A stretch of DNA of 64,000 nt from Roseburia_D yibonii (lineage in GTDB: Bacteria > Bacillota > Clostridia > Lachnospirales > Lachnospiraceae), in contig NZ_JACOQH010000011.1 of NCBI RefSeq assembly GCF_014297335.1, positions 1 through 64,000 of the forward strand, given 5' to 3'. The notes beneath the pieces were generated by a model. The model made no database searches. It was not told the DNA's origin and saw only the letters and a program-made list of their open reading frames with translations. Shown here piece by piece: positions 1 through 8,678 of this stretch (its first letter is position 1; every line of letters begins with the position of its first letter). Made by a program: the position numbers and the translations under genes.

Positions 1-162
1 GTTCAGGATTCAGAGGCGAATACTTTACGCTCTTTTGCGCCTGTTCCGCTTCTGGCATGACTGGAACAGATGTAAGAGCTGGAAGTTGCAGATATCTGCT
101 TAATCAGCAGACACTAATTAGGAGCGGAAAAATGAGATTACCGAAAATGCAGGAGGAACGTT

Positions 163-744
163 ATGAATTGGATTGAAACATTACTGATCACACTTGGTAT
201 CTCATTGGATATATTCGGGATCGTTACCTGCGAGGGAGCGCTGTTGGCAGAGATCAATAAAAAGCGTCTTGCGGCGGGGAGCCTTCTGGTTGCCCTGCTG
301 CAGACCATCGCTCTGTATCTTGGAGATCTGGTGGGCGGAGCGTCTCTTCGGTATGATATCAAGGACAAACAGATCTTAACCGTCCGTGTGATCGTGGCGA
401 TCATATTTATCGTACTCGGAGTGCGCATGATCTTAAAAGCATGGAAGAACAAGAGTATCGTGGAACGCAGAGAGGAAAACGGACTGAGCCTTGGAAGGAT
501 CTTAAAATGTGTCGGTGCTTCCAGCGTGTGTACACTTTTAGTCGGAGTGGCGTTTGGATTTCTCGGCACTAATGTGACGATCGTGCTGATCATGGTGGTA
601 TGTCTCACCGTTCTCATGGTTGTGTTTGGTATGTATACCGGATATCGCTTCGGATTTGAACAAAAGACAAAGGCGTACAGTATCGGCGGGGTTCTGCTGA
701 TCATCGGCGGGATCGACGTGGTGATACGCTATATTGTCCATTAA
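163..744 (+). CDS. MntP-like (DUF204) membrane protein
   Basis: A 193-aa protein with about six hydrophobic segments (roughly residues 3-25, 36-58, 70-92, 113-137, 138-158 and 170-190). It resembles the MntP manganese-efflux family, two three-helix repeats that export divalent metal. The first repeat keeps an Asp in 'LGISLDIFG', but the equivalent place in the second repeat reads 'ASSVCTLLVGVAFG' and lacks the usual Asp, so this may be a divergent paralogue with another substrate. The ATG follows 'aggaggaac' (about 150-158). It appears monocistronic, closed by a strong terminator. No yybP-ykoY manganese riboswitch was recognised upstream. Family assignment is from overall resemblance; substrate is unknown. 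Confidence 0.6.
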   Translation: MNWIETLLITLGISLDIFGIVTCEGALLAEINKKRLAAGSLLVALLQTIALYLGDLVGGASLRYDIKDKQILTVRVIVAIIFIVLGVRMILKAWKNKSIVERREENGLSLGRILKCVGASSVCTLLVGVAFGFLGTNVTIVLIMVVCLTVLMVVFGMYTGYRFGFEQKTKAYSIGGVLLIIGGIDVVIRYIVH

Positions 745-756
745 CGTTTTGAAAGG

Positions 757-800
757 AAAAAGGGATGAAAGCCTGTGGAAAGGTTTTCATCCCTTTTTTT
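757..800 (+). terminator. Rho-independent terminator after the MntP-like gene
   Basis: The arms AAGGGATGAAAgCC and GGTTTTCATCCCTT pair around a short loop and run into a T tract. It separates the MntP-like gene from the next operon. Confidence 0.85.
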
Positions 801-894
801 AGAATAAATTCATACGATTTTAAGAAAAAACAGGGGAAACCATGATATAATAGGAACACTTGAAATGAGAAGAAAGCGGAAAGGAAGCGGACGG

Positions 895-2517
895 ATGCCA
901 CAGATCACGGTGCTCTCAGAGGACAGGATGAAACAGAAGACGGTTTTGGTGCAGGCAGGAGAAACAGTTCTTTCCGGCATGAGAACGCTTGGCGTTGTGA
1001 TGGGAAACTGTTGTGGCAACGGAACCTGCAAAAAGTGCGCCGTATATTTTGAGCATCCGGTGCCGGAGGCGTGTGCGGAGGACGCACGGCTGGGAAGAAC
1101 GGCGCTTGATGCCGGAAAGCGGCTGGCGTGCTGCCATAAGGTGACAGAGGATCTCTGCGTGCGGCTGGCGTCCGGGATGTATCTGCCGGATGAAACAAGA
1201 CCCAAAATGCAGATCGAGGGAGAAGACCTGAAAAGAAAAAGTGTGGCGGATGAGAACCGGCAGACGGAAGAAACAGAATATACCGTGATCGTTGATATCG
1301 GAACCACGACACTTGCGGCGGCATTTATGCGGGAAAGTGATCTTGAGATCGAGCAGGTGCTTACAAGGGAAAACAGTGAGCGCCGATACGGCAGTGATGT
1401 GGTAAGCCGGATCCGGGCGGCGGAAGAAGGACACGGCGTGGATATGCAGGCGGCAGTCTGGGCGGATATCGAGGCGATGTGTCAGGAATTTGTGACGGAA
1501 AAGATGCGGACACCGCAGGGAAGTGCCGGGGTCTTTCAAAAGATCCGTTTCCCGCAGATGGTGGTCGCCGGAAATACAGTGATGGAGCATCTGCTCTGCG
1601 GCTATCCGTTGAGCGGGCTTGGCGAGGCACCGTTCCGTCCATTCTCGCTCGAACTGACAAGGCAGAAAAAAAGCGGGATCTTTCCGGGGAGTGGATCGCT
1701 GGAAGAAACGGAAGTTGTGGTGCTGCCGGGAGCTTCCGCATTCGTGGGCGCGGATATCGTGGCGGGACTCTATGCGGTATCCATGGATCAGCAGGAAGGT
1801 GTCACCCTCTTTTTGGACATCGGGACAAACGGGGAGATGGCGATTGAAACCGGCGGGGAGATCCTTGCCACAGCGACTTCCGCCGGCCCTGCGTTTGAGG
1901 GAGCCAATATGACAGACGGAGTGCCCGGAATCGAGGGGGCGATCCAGCAGGTGAACCTGCTTGCCGGACGACCGGTGATCCGCACGATTGGCAATAAGCC
2001 GCCGGTCGGGATCTGCGGAAGCGGGATACTCGATCTCGCATCGGAACTGTACCGCAGTGGAAAGATCGACCGGCATGGCACGTTTTTGGATGGCGCCGCA
2101 TCGTATCAGGTTGCCACGCGCGCGGATGGAAGCAGGATCTGCTTTACCCAGGAGGATATGCGGCAGCTTCAGCTGGCGAAGTCGGCGATCCGAAGCGGGG
2201 TAGATCTGCTGCTTAAAAAATCCGGTGTGAGTGAAGCGGAGGTTCAGACCGTATGGCTTGCGGGCGGATTTGGCTGTAAACTGAATGTACACAAGGCGGC
2301 ACTGCTCGGGCTGATCCCCAAAGGACTTGAGAAAAAGACAAAGGCGGCGGGGAATACGGCATTGCGCGGCGCGTATGAGTTCGCGAAGGCGTGTGGGGAG
2401 CACGGAATCGAACAGACGGAGATCCGATTTAAAGAACTGGCGCATAAGATCCGGGTGCTCAATCTGGCGGGGGAGCCGGAGTTTGAGGCATATTATCTGC
2501 GCAATATGGATTTTTAA
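895..2517 (+). CDS. ASKHA-domain ferredoxin protein, RACo-like corrinoid activator (DUF4445)
   Basis: About 540 aa from the ATG at 895, which starts 'MPQITV' where the ferredoxin fold should begin; an in-frame ATG at 865 would add ten Lys/Arg-rich residues. The N-terminal ~90 residues form a 2Fe-2S ferredoxin domain with cysteines at 39/40, 45 and 48 ('NCCGNGTCKKC') and another near 78. An ASKHA ATPase-type domain follows, with the phosphate loop 'VDIGTTTLAAA' and later 'LDIGTNGEMA' and 'GICGSGILDL'. RACo/RamA relatives use ATP and a reduced Fe-S cluster to reactivate corrinoid proteins in methyl transfer. The B12-binding radical SAM gene lies 19 nt downstream. No corrinoid methyltransferase is in the window, so the partner is unknown. 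Confidence 0.8.
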   Translation: MPQITVLSEDRMKQKTVLVQAGETVLSGMRTLGVVMGNCCGNGTCKKCAVYFEHPVPEACAEDARLGRTALDAGKRLACCHKVTEDLCVRLASGMYLPDETRPKMQIEGEDLKRKSVADENRQTEETEYTVIVDIGTTTLAAAFMRESDLEIEQVLTRENSERRYGSDVVSRIRAAEEGHGVDMQAAVWADIEAMCQEFVTEKMRTPQGSAGVFQKIRFPQMVVAGNTVMEHLLCGYPLSGLGEAPFRPFSLELTRQKKSGIFPGSGSLEETEVVVLPGASAFVGADIVAGLYAVSMDQQEGVTLFLDIGTNGEMAIETGGEILATATSAGPAFEGANMTDGVPGIEGAIQQVNLLAGRPVIRTIGNKPPVGICGSGILDLASELYRSGKIDRHGTFLDGAASYQVATRADGSRICFTQEDMRQLQLAKSAIRSGVDLLLKKSGVSEAEVQTVWLAGGFGCKLNVHKAALLGLIPKGLEKKTKAAGNTALRGAYEFAKACGEHGIEQTEIRFKELAHKIRVLNLAGEPEFEAYYLRNMDF

Positions 2518-2536
2518 CAAGAAAAGAGGAACAGAC

Positions 2537-4267
2537 ATGAAATTATTGCTGACAGCGGTAAACGCGAAATATATCCATTCCAATCTTGCCGTGTACAGTC
2601 TGCGGGCTTACGCGAAAGAATACCGAAGCCAGATCGAGCTTGCGGAATACACGATCAATCACAGACAGGAATATATTTTGAGCGGGATCTATAAGAGCAG
2701 ACCGGACATCTTATGTTTTTCCTGCTACATCTGGAATCTCGATCTGGTGCTTTCGGTTGCGGAGGAGTTTCACAAGCTGTGCCCGGAGGTGCCGATCTGG
2801 ATGGGCGGCCCGGAGGTTTCCTATGAAACAGAGGCGTTTTTAAGAGAGCATCCGTTTGTGACAGGCGTTATGGTCGGTGAGGGTGAGCAGAGCTTTTCGG
2901 AACTGTGCGAATATTATGTAAACGAAGAGCGCCGGGACGGGATCAAAGCGGAAGAAAGACCGGAAACGATAAAAGGGCTTGCATTTTTAGATGAGGACGG
3001 GCATATGGTTTTTACAGGGGAAAGAGAGCCGATCGACATGAGTACGATCCCGTTTTGCTATGAAAATATGGAAGACTTTAAAAACCGTATCATCTATTAT
3101 GAGTCGAGCCGCGGCTGTCCGTTCCGGTGCAGTTACTGTCTGTCATCGATTGAAAAGAAACTGCGCTTCCGGGATATGGAACTGGTAAAACGGGAACTTG
3201 CCTTTTTTATCGAAAAGGAAGTGCCGCAGGTCAAATTCGTGGACCGCACGTTTAACTGTGATCATAAGCACGCGATGGAGATCTGGAAATTTATCCGGGA
3301 ACATGACCGTGGGATCACAAATTTCCATTTTGAGATCGCGGCGGATCTTCTGACGGACGAGGAGATCGCATTTATCTCCGGGTTAAGACCGGGGCTCATA
3401 CAGCTTGAGATCGGGGTACAGACGACCCATCCGGAGACGATCACGGAGATACACCGGAAAATGGATCTTACGCGCGTAAAGCAGGTCGTCCGGGAGATCA
3501 AAAAGAATAAAAACGTACACCAGCATCTGGATCTGATCGCCGGACTGCCTTACGAGGACTATGAGACGTTTCAGAAGTCGTTTGATGAGATCTACGCTTT
3601 AAAGCCGGAACAGTTACAGCTTGGATTCTTAAAAGTCTTAAAGGGATCGTTTCTGTTTGAACACGCGAAGGAGTATGGGATCGTCTATGGCAGCCGTCCG
3701 CCGTATGAGGTCTTAAAGACGGCATGGCTTGACTATGACGCGGTCTTAAAGATCAAACAGGTGGAGGAAATGCTTGAGGTTTATTACAACAGCAGACAGT
3801 ATCCGATGAGCATACGGCTGTTGGAAACGCGGTTTGAGAGCGCGTTTGCCATGTTTGCGGCGCTAGGAACGTACTATGAAAAACACGGATATTTTTCCAT
3901 GAGCCATTCAAGGATCCGGCGGCTGGAGATTTTGCTCGCGTTTGCGGAGGAGATCGACGGGGAACATCTGGATGTCCTAAAAGAGGCGGCGGTCTATGAT
4001 ATTTACAGCAGGGAGAACGCAAAGAGCCGTCCGGCGTTTGCGGAAGACCGGACAGAATACAAAGAGCTTGCGCACAGATTCTGCAAAAAGGGAAAACTGC
4101 AGCATCTGGAAAGATTTTACTATATCATGCCGGAGGAAGAGACGGTAAAAGAACTTCCGGAGAGACAAAAAGAGCCCTGCTATCTGCTGTTTGATTACGA
4201 GAAGCGTGACGCATTAAACCATCAGGCGGAGATTCATCCGGTGGATCCAAAAAAGGAGGAGGCGTAA
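2537..4267 (+). CDS. B12-binding domain radical SAM protein (DUF4080-like)
   Basis: A 576-aa protein with an N-terminal cobalamin-binding-like region (about 1-130; 'ILCFSCYIWNLDLV', 'MGGPEVSYE') and then a radical SAM core. The core carries the 4Fe-4S motif CX3CX2C as 'GCPFRCSYCL' near residue 195. A C-terminal DUF4080-type region follows. These proteins make the 5'-deoxyadenosyl radical and often act on RNA or metabolites; the substrate here is unknown. The ATG at 2537 follows 'aagagga' and encodes 'MKLLLTAVNAKYIHSN', the usual family start; an upstream extension of the frame overlaps the preceding gene and is not used. The gene is 19 nt after the ferredoxin-ASKHA gene and one base before the exonuclease, so all three are probably co-transcribed. 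Confidence 0.85.
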   Translation: MKLLLTAVNAKYIHSNLAVYSLRAYAKEYRSQIELAEYTINHRQEYILSGIYKSRPDILCFSCYIWNLDLVLSVAEEFHKLCPEVPIWMGGPEVSYETEAFLREHPFVTGVMVGEGEQSFSELCEYYVNEERRDGIKAEERPETIKGLAFLDEDGHMVFTGEREPIDMSTIPFCYENMEDFKNRIIYYESSRGCPFRCSYCLSSIEKKLRFRDMELVKRELAFFIEKEVPQVKFVDRTFNCDHKHAMEIWKFIREHDRGITNFHFEIAADLLTDEEIAFISGLRPGLIQLEIGVQTTHPETITEIHRKMDLTRVKQVVREIKKNKNVHQHLDLIAGLPYEDYETFQKSFDEIYALKPEQLQLGFLKVLKGSFLFEHAKEYGIVYGSRPPYEVLKTAWLDYDAVLKIKQVEEMLEVYYNSRQYPMSIRLLETRFESAFAMFAALGTYYEKHGYFSMSHSRIRRLEILLAFAEEIDGEHLDVLKEAAVYDIYSRENAKSRPAFAEDRTEYKELAHRFCKKGKLQHLERFYYIMPEEETVKELPERQKEPCYLLFDYEKRDALNHQAEIHPVDPKKEEA

Positions 4268-4268
4268 C

Positions 4269-4979
4269 ATGCTCGAACGTTATGTGGTGGTGGATCTGGA
4301 AATGACCGGGTTAAATCCACGCAGGGACAGGATCTTAGAGATCGGAGCCGCAAGAGTGGAACACGGGGAAGTGACTGCGCAGTATGAGACGTTTGTAAAT
4401 CCGGGGGTCGGTATTCCGGAGAAAGTGCGGGAGCTGACCGGGATCAATGATGAGATGGTAAAGGACGCACCGCGGATCAGCGAGATCCTTCCGGATTTTA
4501 TCGCGTTCTGTGCGGATGATATTTTTGTGGGACATAATGTGATCTTTGACTACAGCTTTTTAAAACAGGCCGCGATCAACGAAAAACTGTCTTTTGAGAG
4601 GCAGGCGGTGGATACATTAAAACTCGCGCGGAAGTTTCTGCCGGAGCTTGAACACCGGTCCCTGGAATATCTGTGCGGATATTATGGGATCGACCGGACG
4701 AACGGACACCGGGCGCTCTTTGACGCGCTTGCGACCAAAGAGGTGTTAGAGCGGCTGATCGGGGCGTATGGCGCGGAGCATGAAAGGGCGTTTGAGCCAA
4801 AGCCGCTGGTCTACAAGGCGAAACGCCAGACTCCGGCGACACCGGTGCAGAAAACACACTTGAAAGAATTGTTCGATTATCATAAAATAAGCATTGATCT
4901 GGATTTTGATACACTGACAAGAAGCGAGGCATCCCGTCTTACCGACCGGATACTCGCCCAGTATGGAAAAATACATTAA
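4269..4979 (+). CDS. DnaQ/PolC-like DEDDh 3'-5' exonuclease
   Basis: 236 aa. ExoI motif 'VVVDLEMTGLNP' supplies Asp and Glu, ExoII 'GHNVIFDYSFL' supplies Asp, and ExoIII 'NGHRALFDALAT' supplies His and Asp, giving the full DEDDh set of the DNA polymerase III epsilon/PolC exonuclease family. The extra ~60 C-terminal residues have no recognised domain. Such stand-alone exonucleases remove 3' nucleotides in repair or RNA turnover; the exact substrate cannot be read from sequence. It starts 2 nt after the radical SAM gene and its stop overlaps the stop of the convergent gene by 4 nt. Confidence 0.85.
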   Translation: MLERYVVVDLEMTGLNPRRDRILEIGAARVEHGEVTAQYETFVNPGVGIPEKVRELTGINDEMVKDAPRISEILPDFIAFCADDIFVGHNVIFDYSFLKQAAINEKLSFERQAVDTLKLARKFLPELEHRSLEYLCGYYGIDRTNGHRALFDALATKEVLERLIGAYGAEHERAFEPKPLVYKAKRQTPATPVQKTHLKELFDYHKISIDLDFDTLTRSEASRLTDRILAQYGKIH

Positions 4980-5596
4980 GAAGCGTCTGCTCCATTTAAG
5001 AGATCTTCTAACTGTTTTACCGTTGCGTCTCTTAAAAGAGGACTTAAAGCGGAGGCTTCTTCGATCAGGGCACGGATCTTGTCCGTTGCGTGATCTTTCT
5101 GGTATAAGGATGCGAGAAACACAAACAGGCGGCTCGCGTCACAGTGGATCGAAATGCCGTATTCGAGAACCTGGATGGCTTCCCTGTGAAAACCGTTGTC
5201 TTCGAGTTCTTTTCCGTAGCTGTACAACAGGTTGGACAGCTGGGTAAAATTCTGATCGTACTCGGAGAGGACCGTGAGATTCGCAGTGCCGTAGGTAAGC
5301 TTTAAGTCCGTGTTGGACAGATTGCTCAGGTTTACGATCTTTTTACCGGCAAGTGCGGTAAGCTGGGACTCGAGGCTTATGCATCGTTCGGAAGAACAAA
5401 CATGAAGCGGGAGTGCATCGAGCGGGATCTCAATATAAGACAGATCAGAAATATCTTTTTTGCGGATGTGGTTGGACTCATATTCTCTTGACCAGAACGC
5501 TTCCGTCGCGTCTTCGGATCTGCGGACAGACCGGTTACGGAAAAAAGCGAGAACAGACAAGATAATGAGGAACATTCCGAAACATAGAAATAACAT
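4976..5596 (-). CDS. N-terminally anchored protein with TPR-like C-terminus
   Basis: About 206 aa from the ATG at 5596, which has AAGAAGG nine bases upstream. Residues 1-20 ('MLFLCFGMFLIILSVL') form one membrane segment followed by Arg residues, so the bulk is probably cytoplasmic. The middle (about 50-120) has no recognised domain. The last ~90 residues ('ELEDNGFHREAIQVLEYGI', 'LFVFLASLYQKD') look like two or three tetratricopeptide-like helix pairs, suggesting protein-protein contact. It is convergent with the exonuclease gene and divergent from a 35-aa membrane peptide gene. Function unknown. Confidence 0.6.
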   Translation of the reverse strand: MLFLCFGMFLIILSVLAFFRNRSVRRSEDATEAFWSREYESNHIRKKDISDLSYIEIPLDALPLHVCSSERCISLESQLTALAGKKIVNLSNLSNTDLKLTYGTANLTVLSEYDQNFTQLSNLLYSYGKELEDNGFHREAIQVLEYGISIHCDASRLFVFLASLYQKDHATDKIRALIEEASALSPLLRDATVKQLEDLLNGADAS

Positions 5597-5662
5597 AATA
5601 TCAGACCTTCTTTTACAGAAATAATAGGATAACAGTAAAAAACGGAAACGAGGTGATTCCAT

Positions 5663-5770
5663 ATGATGAATTTTCGCAACTCAAAGAAAAAACGGATTTT
5701 CGCGGCAGCGATCGTACTGATCTTATGCGCTTCCATGCTGCTTTCTCTGGTCATAACCGTTATCGTATAG
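5663..5770 (+). CDS. 35-aa single-pass membrane peptide
   Basis: A short ORF, MMNFRNSKKKR followed by a hydrophobic helix of about 22 residues ending at the stop. A GAGGTG ribosome binding site (about 5650-5655) is placed well for the ATG at 5663 or 5666. The basic N-terminus and C-terminal hydrophobic helix are typical of small membrane peptides. It is divergent from the TPR-like gene with only 66 bp between starts, so the two may share a regulatory region. No function is known. Confidence 0.5.
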   Translation: MMNFRNSKKKRIFAAAIVLILCASMLLSLVITVIV

Positions 5771-5842
5771 AAGGAATTCCTTCATGTTCATAATATACAC
5801 AAAAACGCGGGTTTCTGTCAAATATATTTGTGGTTATGTGCA

Positions 5843-5870
5843 TTGAAAAACGAAGCAGTTATGTTAAAAT
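5843..5870 (+). promoter_or_regulatory. Candidate sigma-A promoter of the VanW gene
   Basis: TTGAAA and TAAAAT separated by 16 bp, 58 bp before the start codon. Confidence 0.55.
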
Positions 5871-5927
5871 AGCAACTGTACAATGTAAAAAGAAGCAAGA
5901 GCAGTTTATAGATGAAAGAGGAAAATT

Positions 5928-7523
5928 ATGAAAAAAAAGAGATCAGCTGGTATTCTTTTGGCGGCGGCGCTTGTTATGGCGCTTGTGTTTGTCTGGAACA
6001 CAGACTTTACGGCAGCAAAAGAAAAAACAAATGACGTGATCCCGGACAATGTTTACATCGGGGAAGTGGCAGTCGGCGGAATGACTTCTGCGGAAGCAAA
6101 AGAGGCTGTGGAAGATTATGTGAAGGAAAACAAGGATGGCGATGTCGTGCTTACCGCAGGCGAGAACAGCGTGACGGTAAAGACGAGCGATCTCGGGCTG
6201 ACCTGGGGAAACACACAGGTTGTGGATGAGGCAGTCGGGATTGGAAAATCAGGCAATCTGATCAAGCGCTATAAAGATAAAAAAGATCTGGAGAATCAGA
6301 ACAAGGTCTATGATATCGTATATACGGTGGACACGCAGAAGGTAACAGAGGTGCTGAATGAGCAGGCATCGAAGCTTGACCAGAAAGCGGTCAACGCGAG
6401 CCTTACCAGAGAAAACGGTGATTTTGTGTACACCGATGGCAAACAGGGAATCTCAGTGAATGTGGACGATTCCGTGAAGGAGATCCGTGAATACTTTAAT
6501 TCCGGATGGGATGGTGCGGACGCCACGATCGCTTTAGTTGCGGATGTCGTTGAGCCGGAAGGCAACAAGGAGTCCCTCGCGAAGGTAAAGGATGTTCTTG
6601 GAACCTACCACACGAATTTCAGTGATTCTTCCGCATCCCGTATCACAAACATCAAAAACGCGGTGAGCAAGATCGATGGAACCGTGCTGTATCCGGGCGA
6701 AGAGTTTTCCGTATACGCGGCGATCGCACCGCTTGATGCGGAAAACGGATACGAACTGGCGGGCGCATATGAGAACGGTACGACCGTACAGTCTTACGGC
6801 GGCGGCGTGTGTCAGGTCTCTACAACACTGTACAATGCGGTGCTCTATTCCGAGCTTGACGTGACACAGCGCTCCAACCATTCGATGATGGTACATTATG
6901 TAGATCCGAGCAGAGACGCGGCGATCGCGGGAACCTACAAGGATCTGAAGTTTAAAAACTCCTCAGAGGCACCGATCTATCTTGAGGGTTATACGAACGG
7001 ATCGGATCTCTATTTTACGGTGTATGGCGAGGAAACAAGACCGCAGAACCGCAAGGTGGAATATCAGTCAGAAACGGTAAGCCAGGATACACCTCCGGTA
7101 CAGATCGTAGCGGCGGCGGCACCGATCGGTTATGTGGCGACAACACAGTCACCGCATGTCGGACAGTCCGCACAGCTGTGGAAGATCGTGACTGTGGACG
7201 GCGTGGAGCAGAGCAGGGAAGTGGTAAACACCAGCAAATACGCATCCACCCCGAAGGTGATCGCAGTCGGAAATGTCGGAAACGATCCGAATGCATGCGC
7301 AGCGATCAACGCGGCGATCGCAACACAGGATGAGGCAACCGTCCGTGCGGCGGCGGCGCAGTACGCAGGATTCGGAACAACACCGGATCAGGCAGCAGAA
7401 CAGCCGGCGGCAGACCAGGCACCGGCAGCGGCTGCGGCGGCACCTGCAGAGACCACACCGGCGGCGGACGCGGCGGCAGCCACGGATGCAGCAGCAGCGA
7501 CAGACGCGGCAGTGGCACAATAA
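5928..7523 (+). CDS. VanW family protein with Ala-rich C-terminal tail
   Basis: 531 aa. An N-terminal signal or anchor helix (about residues 5-27) is followed by a YoaR-type peptidoglycan-binding-like region (about 38-215; 'IGEVAVGGMTSAEAKEAV'). The VanW domain follows (about 235-370), with 'YPGEEFSVYAAI', 'GGGVCQVSTTLYNAV' and 'RSNHSMMVHYVDPS'. A G5-like region (about 380-440) and a low-complexity Ala/Pro/Thr tail of about 70 residues complete it. VanW proteins are cell-surface proteins of unresolved function, first seen in some vancomycin-resistance clusters; there are no van resistance genes here, so this is a housekeeping envelope relative. It has its own promoter and a hairpin downstream. 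Confidence 0.85.
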   Translation: MKKKRSAGILLAAALVMALVFVWNTDFTAAKEKTNDVIPDNVYIGEVAVGGMTSAEAKEAVEDYVKENKDGDVVLTAGENSVTVKTSDLGLTWGNTQVVDEAVGIGKSGNLIKRYKDKKDLENQNKVYDIVYTVDTQKVTEVLNEQASKLDQKAVNASLTRENGDFVYTDGKQGISVNVDDSVKEIREYFNSGWDGADATIALVADVVEPEGNKESLAKVKDVLGTYHTNFSDSSASRITNIKNAVSKIDGTVLYPGEEFSVYAAIAPLDAENGYELAGAYENGTTVQSYGGGVCQVSTTLYNAVLYSELDVTQRSNHSMMVHYVDPSRDAAIAGTYKDLKFKNSSEAPIYLEGYTNGSDLYFTVYGEETRPQNRKVEYQSETVSQDTPPVQIVAAAAPIGYVATTQSPHVGQSAQLWKIVTVDGVEQSREVVNTSKYASTPKVIAVGNVGNDPNACAAINAAIATQDEATVRAAAAQYAGFGTTPDQAAEQPAADQAPAAAAAAPAETTPAADAAAATDAAAATDAAVAQ

Positions 7524-7538
7524 GAATAAAAAAGCAAG

Positions 7539-7568
7539 AAGGCTGTCTCATTTTTGTGAGACAGCCTT
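7539..7568 (+). terminator. Hairpin downstream of the VanW gene
   Basis: A perfect 12-bp stem, AAGGCTGTCTCA / TGAGACAGCCTT, with a 6-nt loop. The following sequence is only weakly T-rich, so termination strength is uncertain. Confidence 0.65.
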
Positions 7569-7640
7569 GCGTTATAATTGCCAAAATGATATGATGATAC
7601 AAAATATGTAAAAGTCTAAAAAAGAGATAAAAGTGAGAAC

Positions 7641-8627
7641 ATGAAGACAGGAAAGATACCGGAGAGCGTGTTGAAACGCTCCGTATTAAGACAACTGCAC
7701 AACAGGCGTGATGAGGTGCTTCTAGGAGCCGGCGTAGGCGAAGACTGCGCGGCACTTACGCTCGAAGCCGATGAGGTGTTTGTGATGTCAACAGACCCGA
7801 TCACCGGAACCGGAAAAGAGATGGGAAGCCTTGCGGTCATTACGACGGCGAATGATCTCGCGAGCAGCGGGGCAGAGCCGGTCGGCGTAATGCTCACGAT
7901 CCTTTTGCCGGAAGAGAGTGAGGAAGCCCTCTTAAAAGAGATCATGCGTGACGCGGAAGCCACATGTGAAAAATTTCACATGCAGATTCTCGGGGGACAT
8001 ACGGAAGTGTCTGCGGCAGTGAACCGCCCGGTGATCTCCGTATCCGGTGTCGGAAAAGTAAAAAAGGATGCGATGATAAAGACGGGCGGAGCAAGACCGG
8101 GGATGGATATCGTGGTATCAAAATGGATCGGCATAGAAGGAACCGTGATCCTCGCGAAAGAGCGGGAGAGGGAACTGCTCGGCCGCTACGCTACGACCTT
8201 TATCGACCGGTCAAAGGATCTGGATGCATATATCTCCGTGCTTTCGGAGGCCGCAGTCGCCGCAAGGTCTGGCGTTAGTGCAATGCATGACATCACAGAG
8301 GGCGGTATTTTCGGAGCGCTCTGGGAAATGGCGGAGGCATCTGGCGTCGGACTTGAAATCGACTTAAAAAAGATTCCGGTGCGGCAGGAGACGATTGAGA
8401 TCTGTGAATTTTTCGGGCTCAATCCCTATGAGCTGATCTCCGGCGGGAGTATGCTCATGGCAGCGGAGGATGGAAATCAGCTGGTGCATGAACTGGAAAA
8501 GGCAGGGATCCCTGCGGCAGTGATCGGAAAAGCAATGGCAGGAAATGACCGTGTACTGCGAAACGAGGAGGAAAGACGGTTTTTAGAGCCGCCCAAACCG
8601 GATGAGCTTTACCGGGTGATCTGCTAA
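7641..8627 (+). CDS. AIR synthase (PurM/HypE-like) family protein
   Basis: 328 aa with the two-domain PurM/HypE/ThiL architecture. The N-terminal ATP-binding part has 'GAGVGEDCAAL' and 'STDPITG' and the central 'GGHTEVSAAVNRPVISVSG'; the C-terminal part has 'HDITEGGIFGALWEMAEAS' and 'ISGGSMLMA'. The family activates carbonyl or carboxamide groups with ATP. HypE proper dehydrates a thiocarbamoyl group for hydrogenase cofactor assembly and ends in a conserved Cys; this protein also ends '...RVIC', but there are no hyp genes nearby. A HypE-like role in another pathway is inferred. It lies upstream of an Lrp-type regulator and an aminotransferase in the same orientation. Confidence 0.75.
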   Translation: MKTGKIPESVLKRSVLRQLHNRRDEVLLGAGVGEDCAALTLEADEVFVMSTDPITGTGKEMGSLAVITTANDLASSGAEPVGVMLTILLPEESEEALLKEIMRDAEATCEKFHMQILGGHTEVSAAVNRPVISVSGVGKVKKDAMIKTGGARPGMDIVVSKWIGIEGTVILAKERERELLGRYATTFIDRSKDLDAYISVLSEAAVAARSGVSAMHDITEGGIFGALWEMAEASGVGLEIDLKKIPVRQETIEICEFFGLNPYELISGGSMLMAAEDGNQLVHELEKAGIPAAVIGKAMAGNDRVLRNEEERRFLEPPKPDELYRVIC

Positions 8628-8678
8628 AGCGTGGTATCATATATTATATAGAAAAGACAGATTTTGGAGGATGAAAAT

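Noticed and set aside
1..162. Tail of an upstream gene or a manganese riboswitch before the MntP-like gene
   Set aside because: Short open frames exist, but none has recognisable sequence, and no yybP-ykoY core is visible.
916..2583. Antisense ORF of 555 codons opposite the ferredoxin-ASKHA gene
   Set aside because: It has no ribosome binding site or recognisable domain and mirrors a clear real gene; long antisense frames are common here because of codon bias.
7149..7520. Cys/Arg-rich antisense ORFs opposite the Ala-rich VanW tail
   Set aside because: They are reverse readings of repeated Ala codons.
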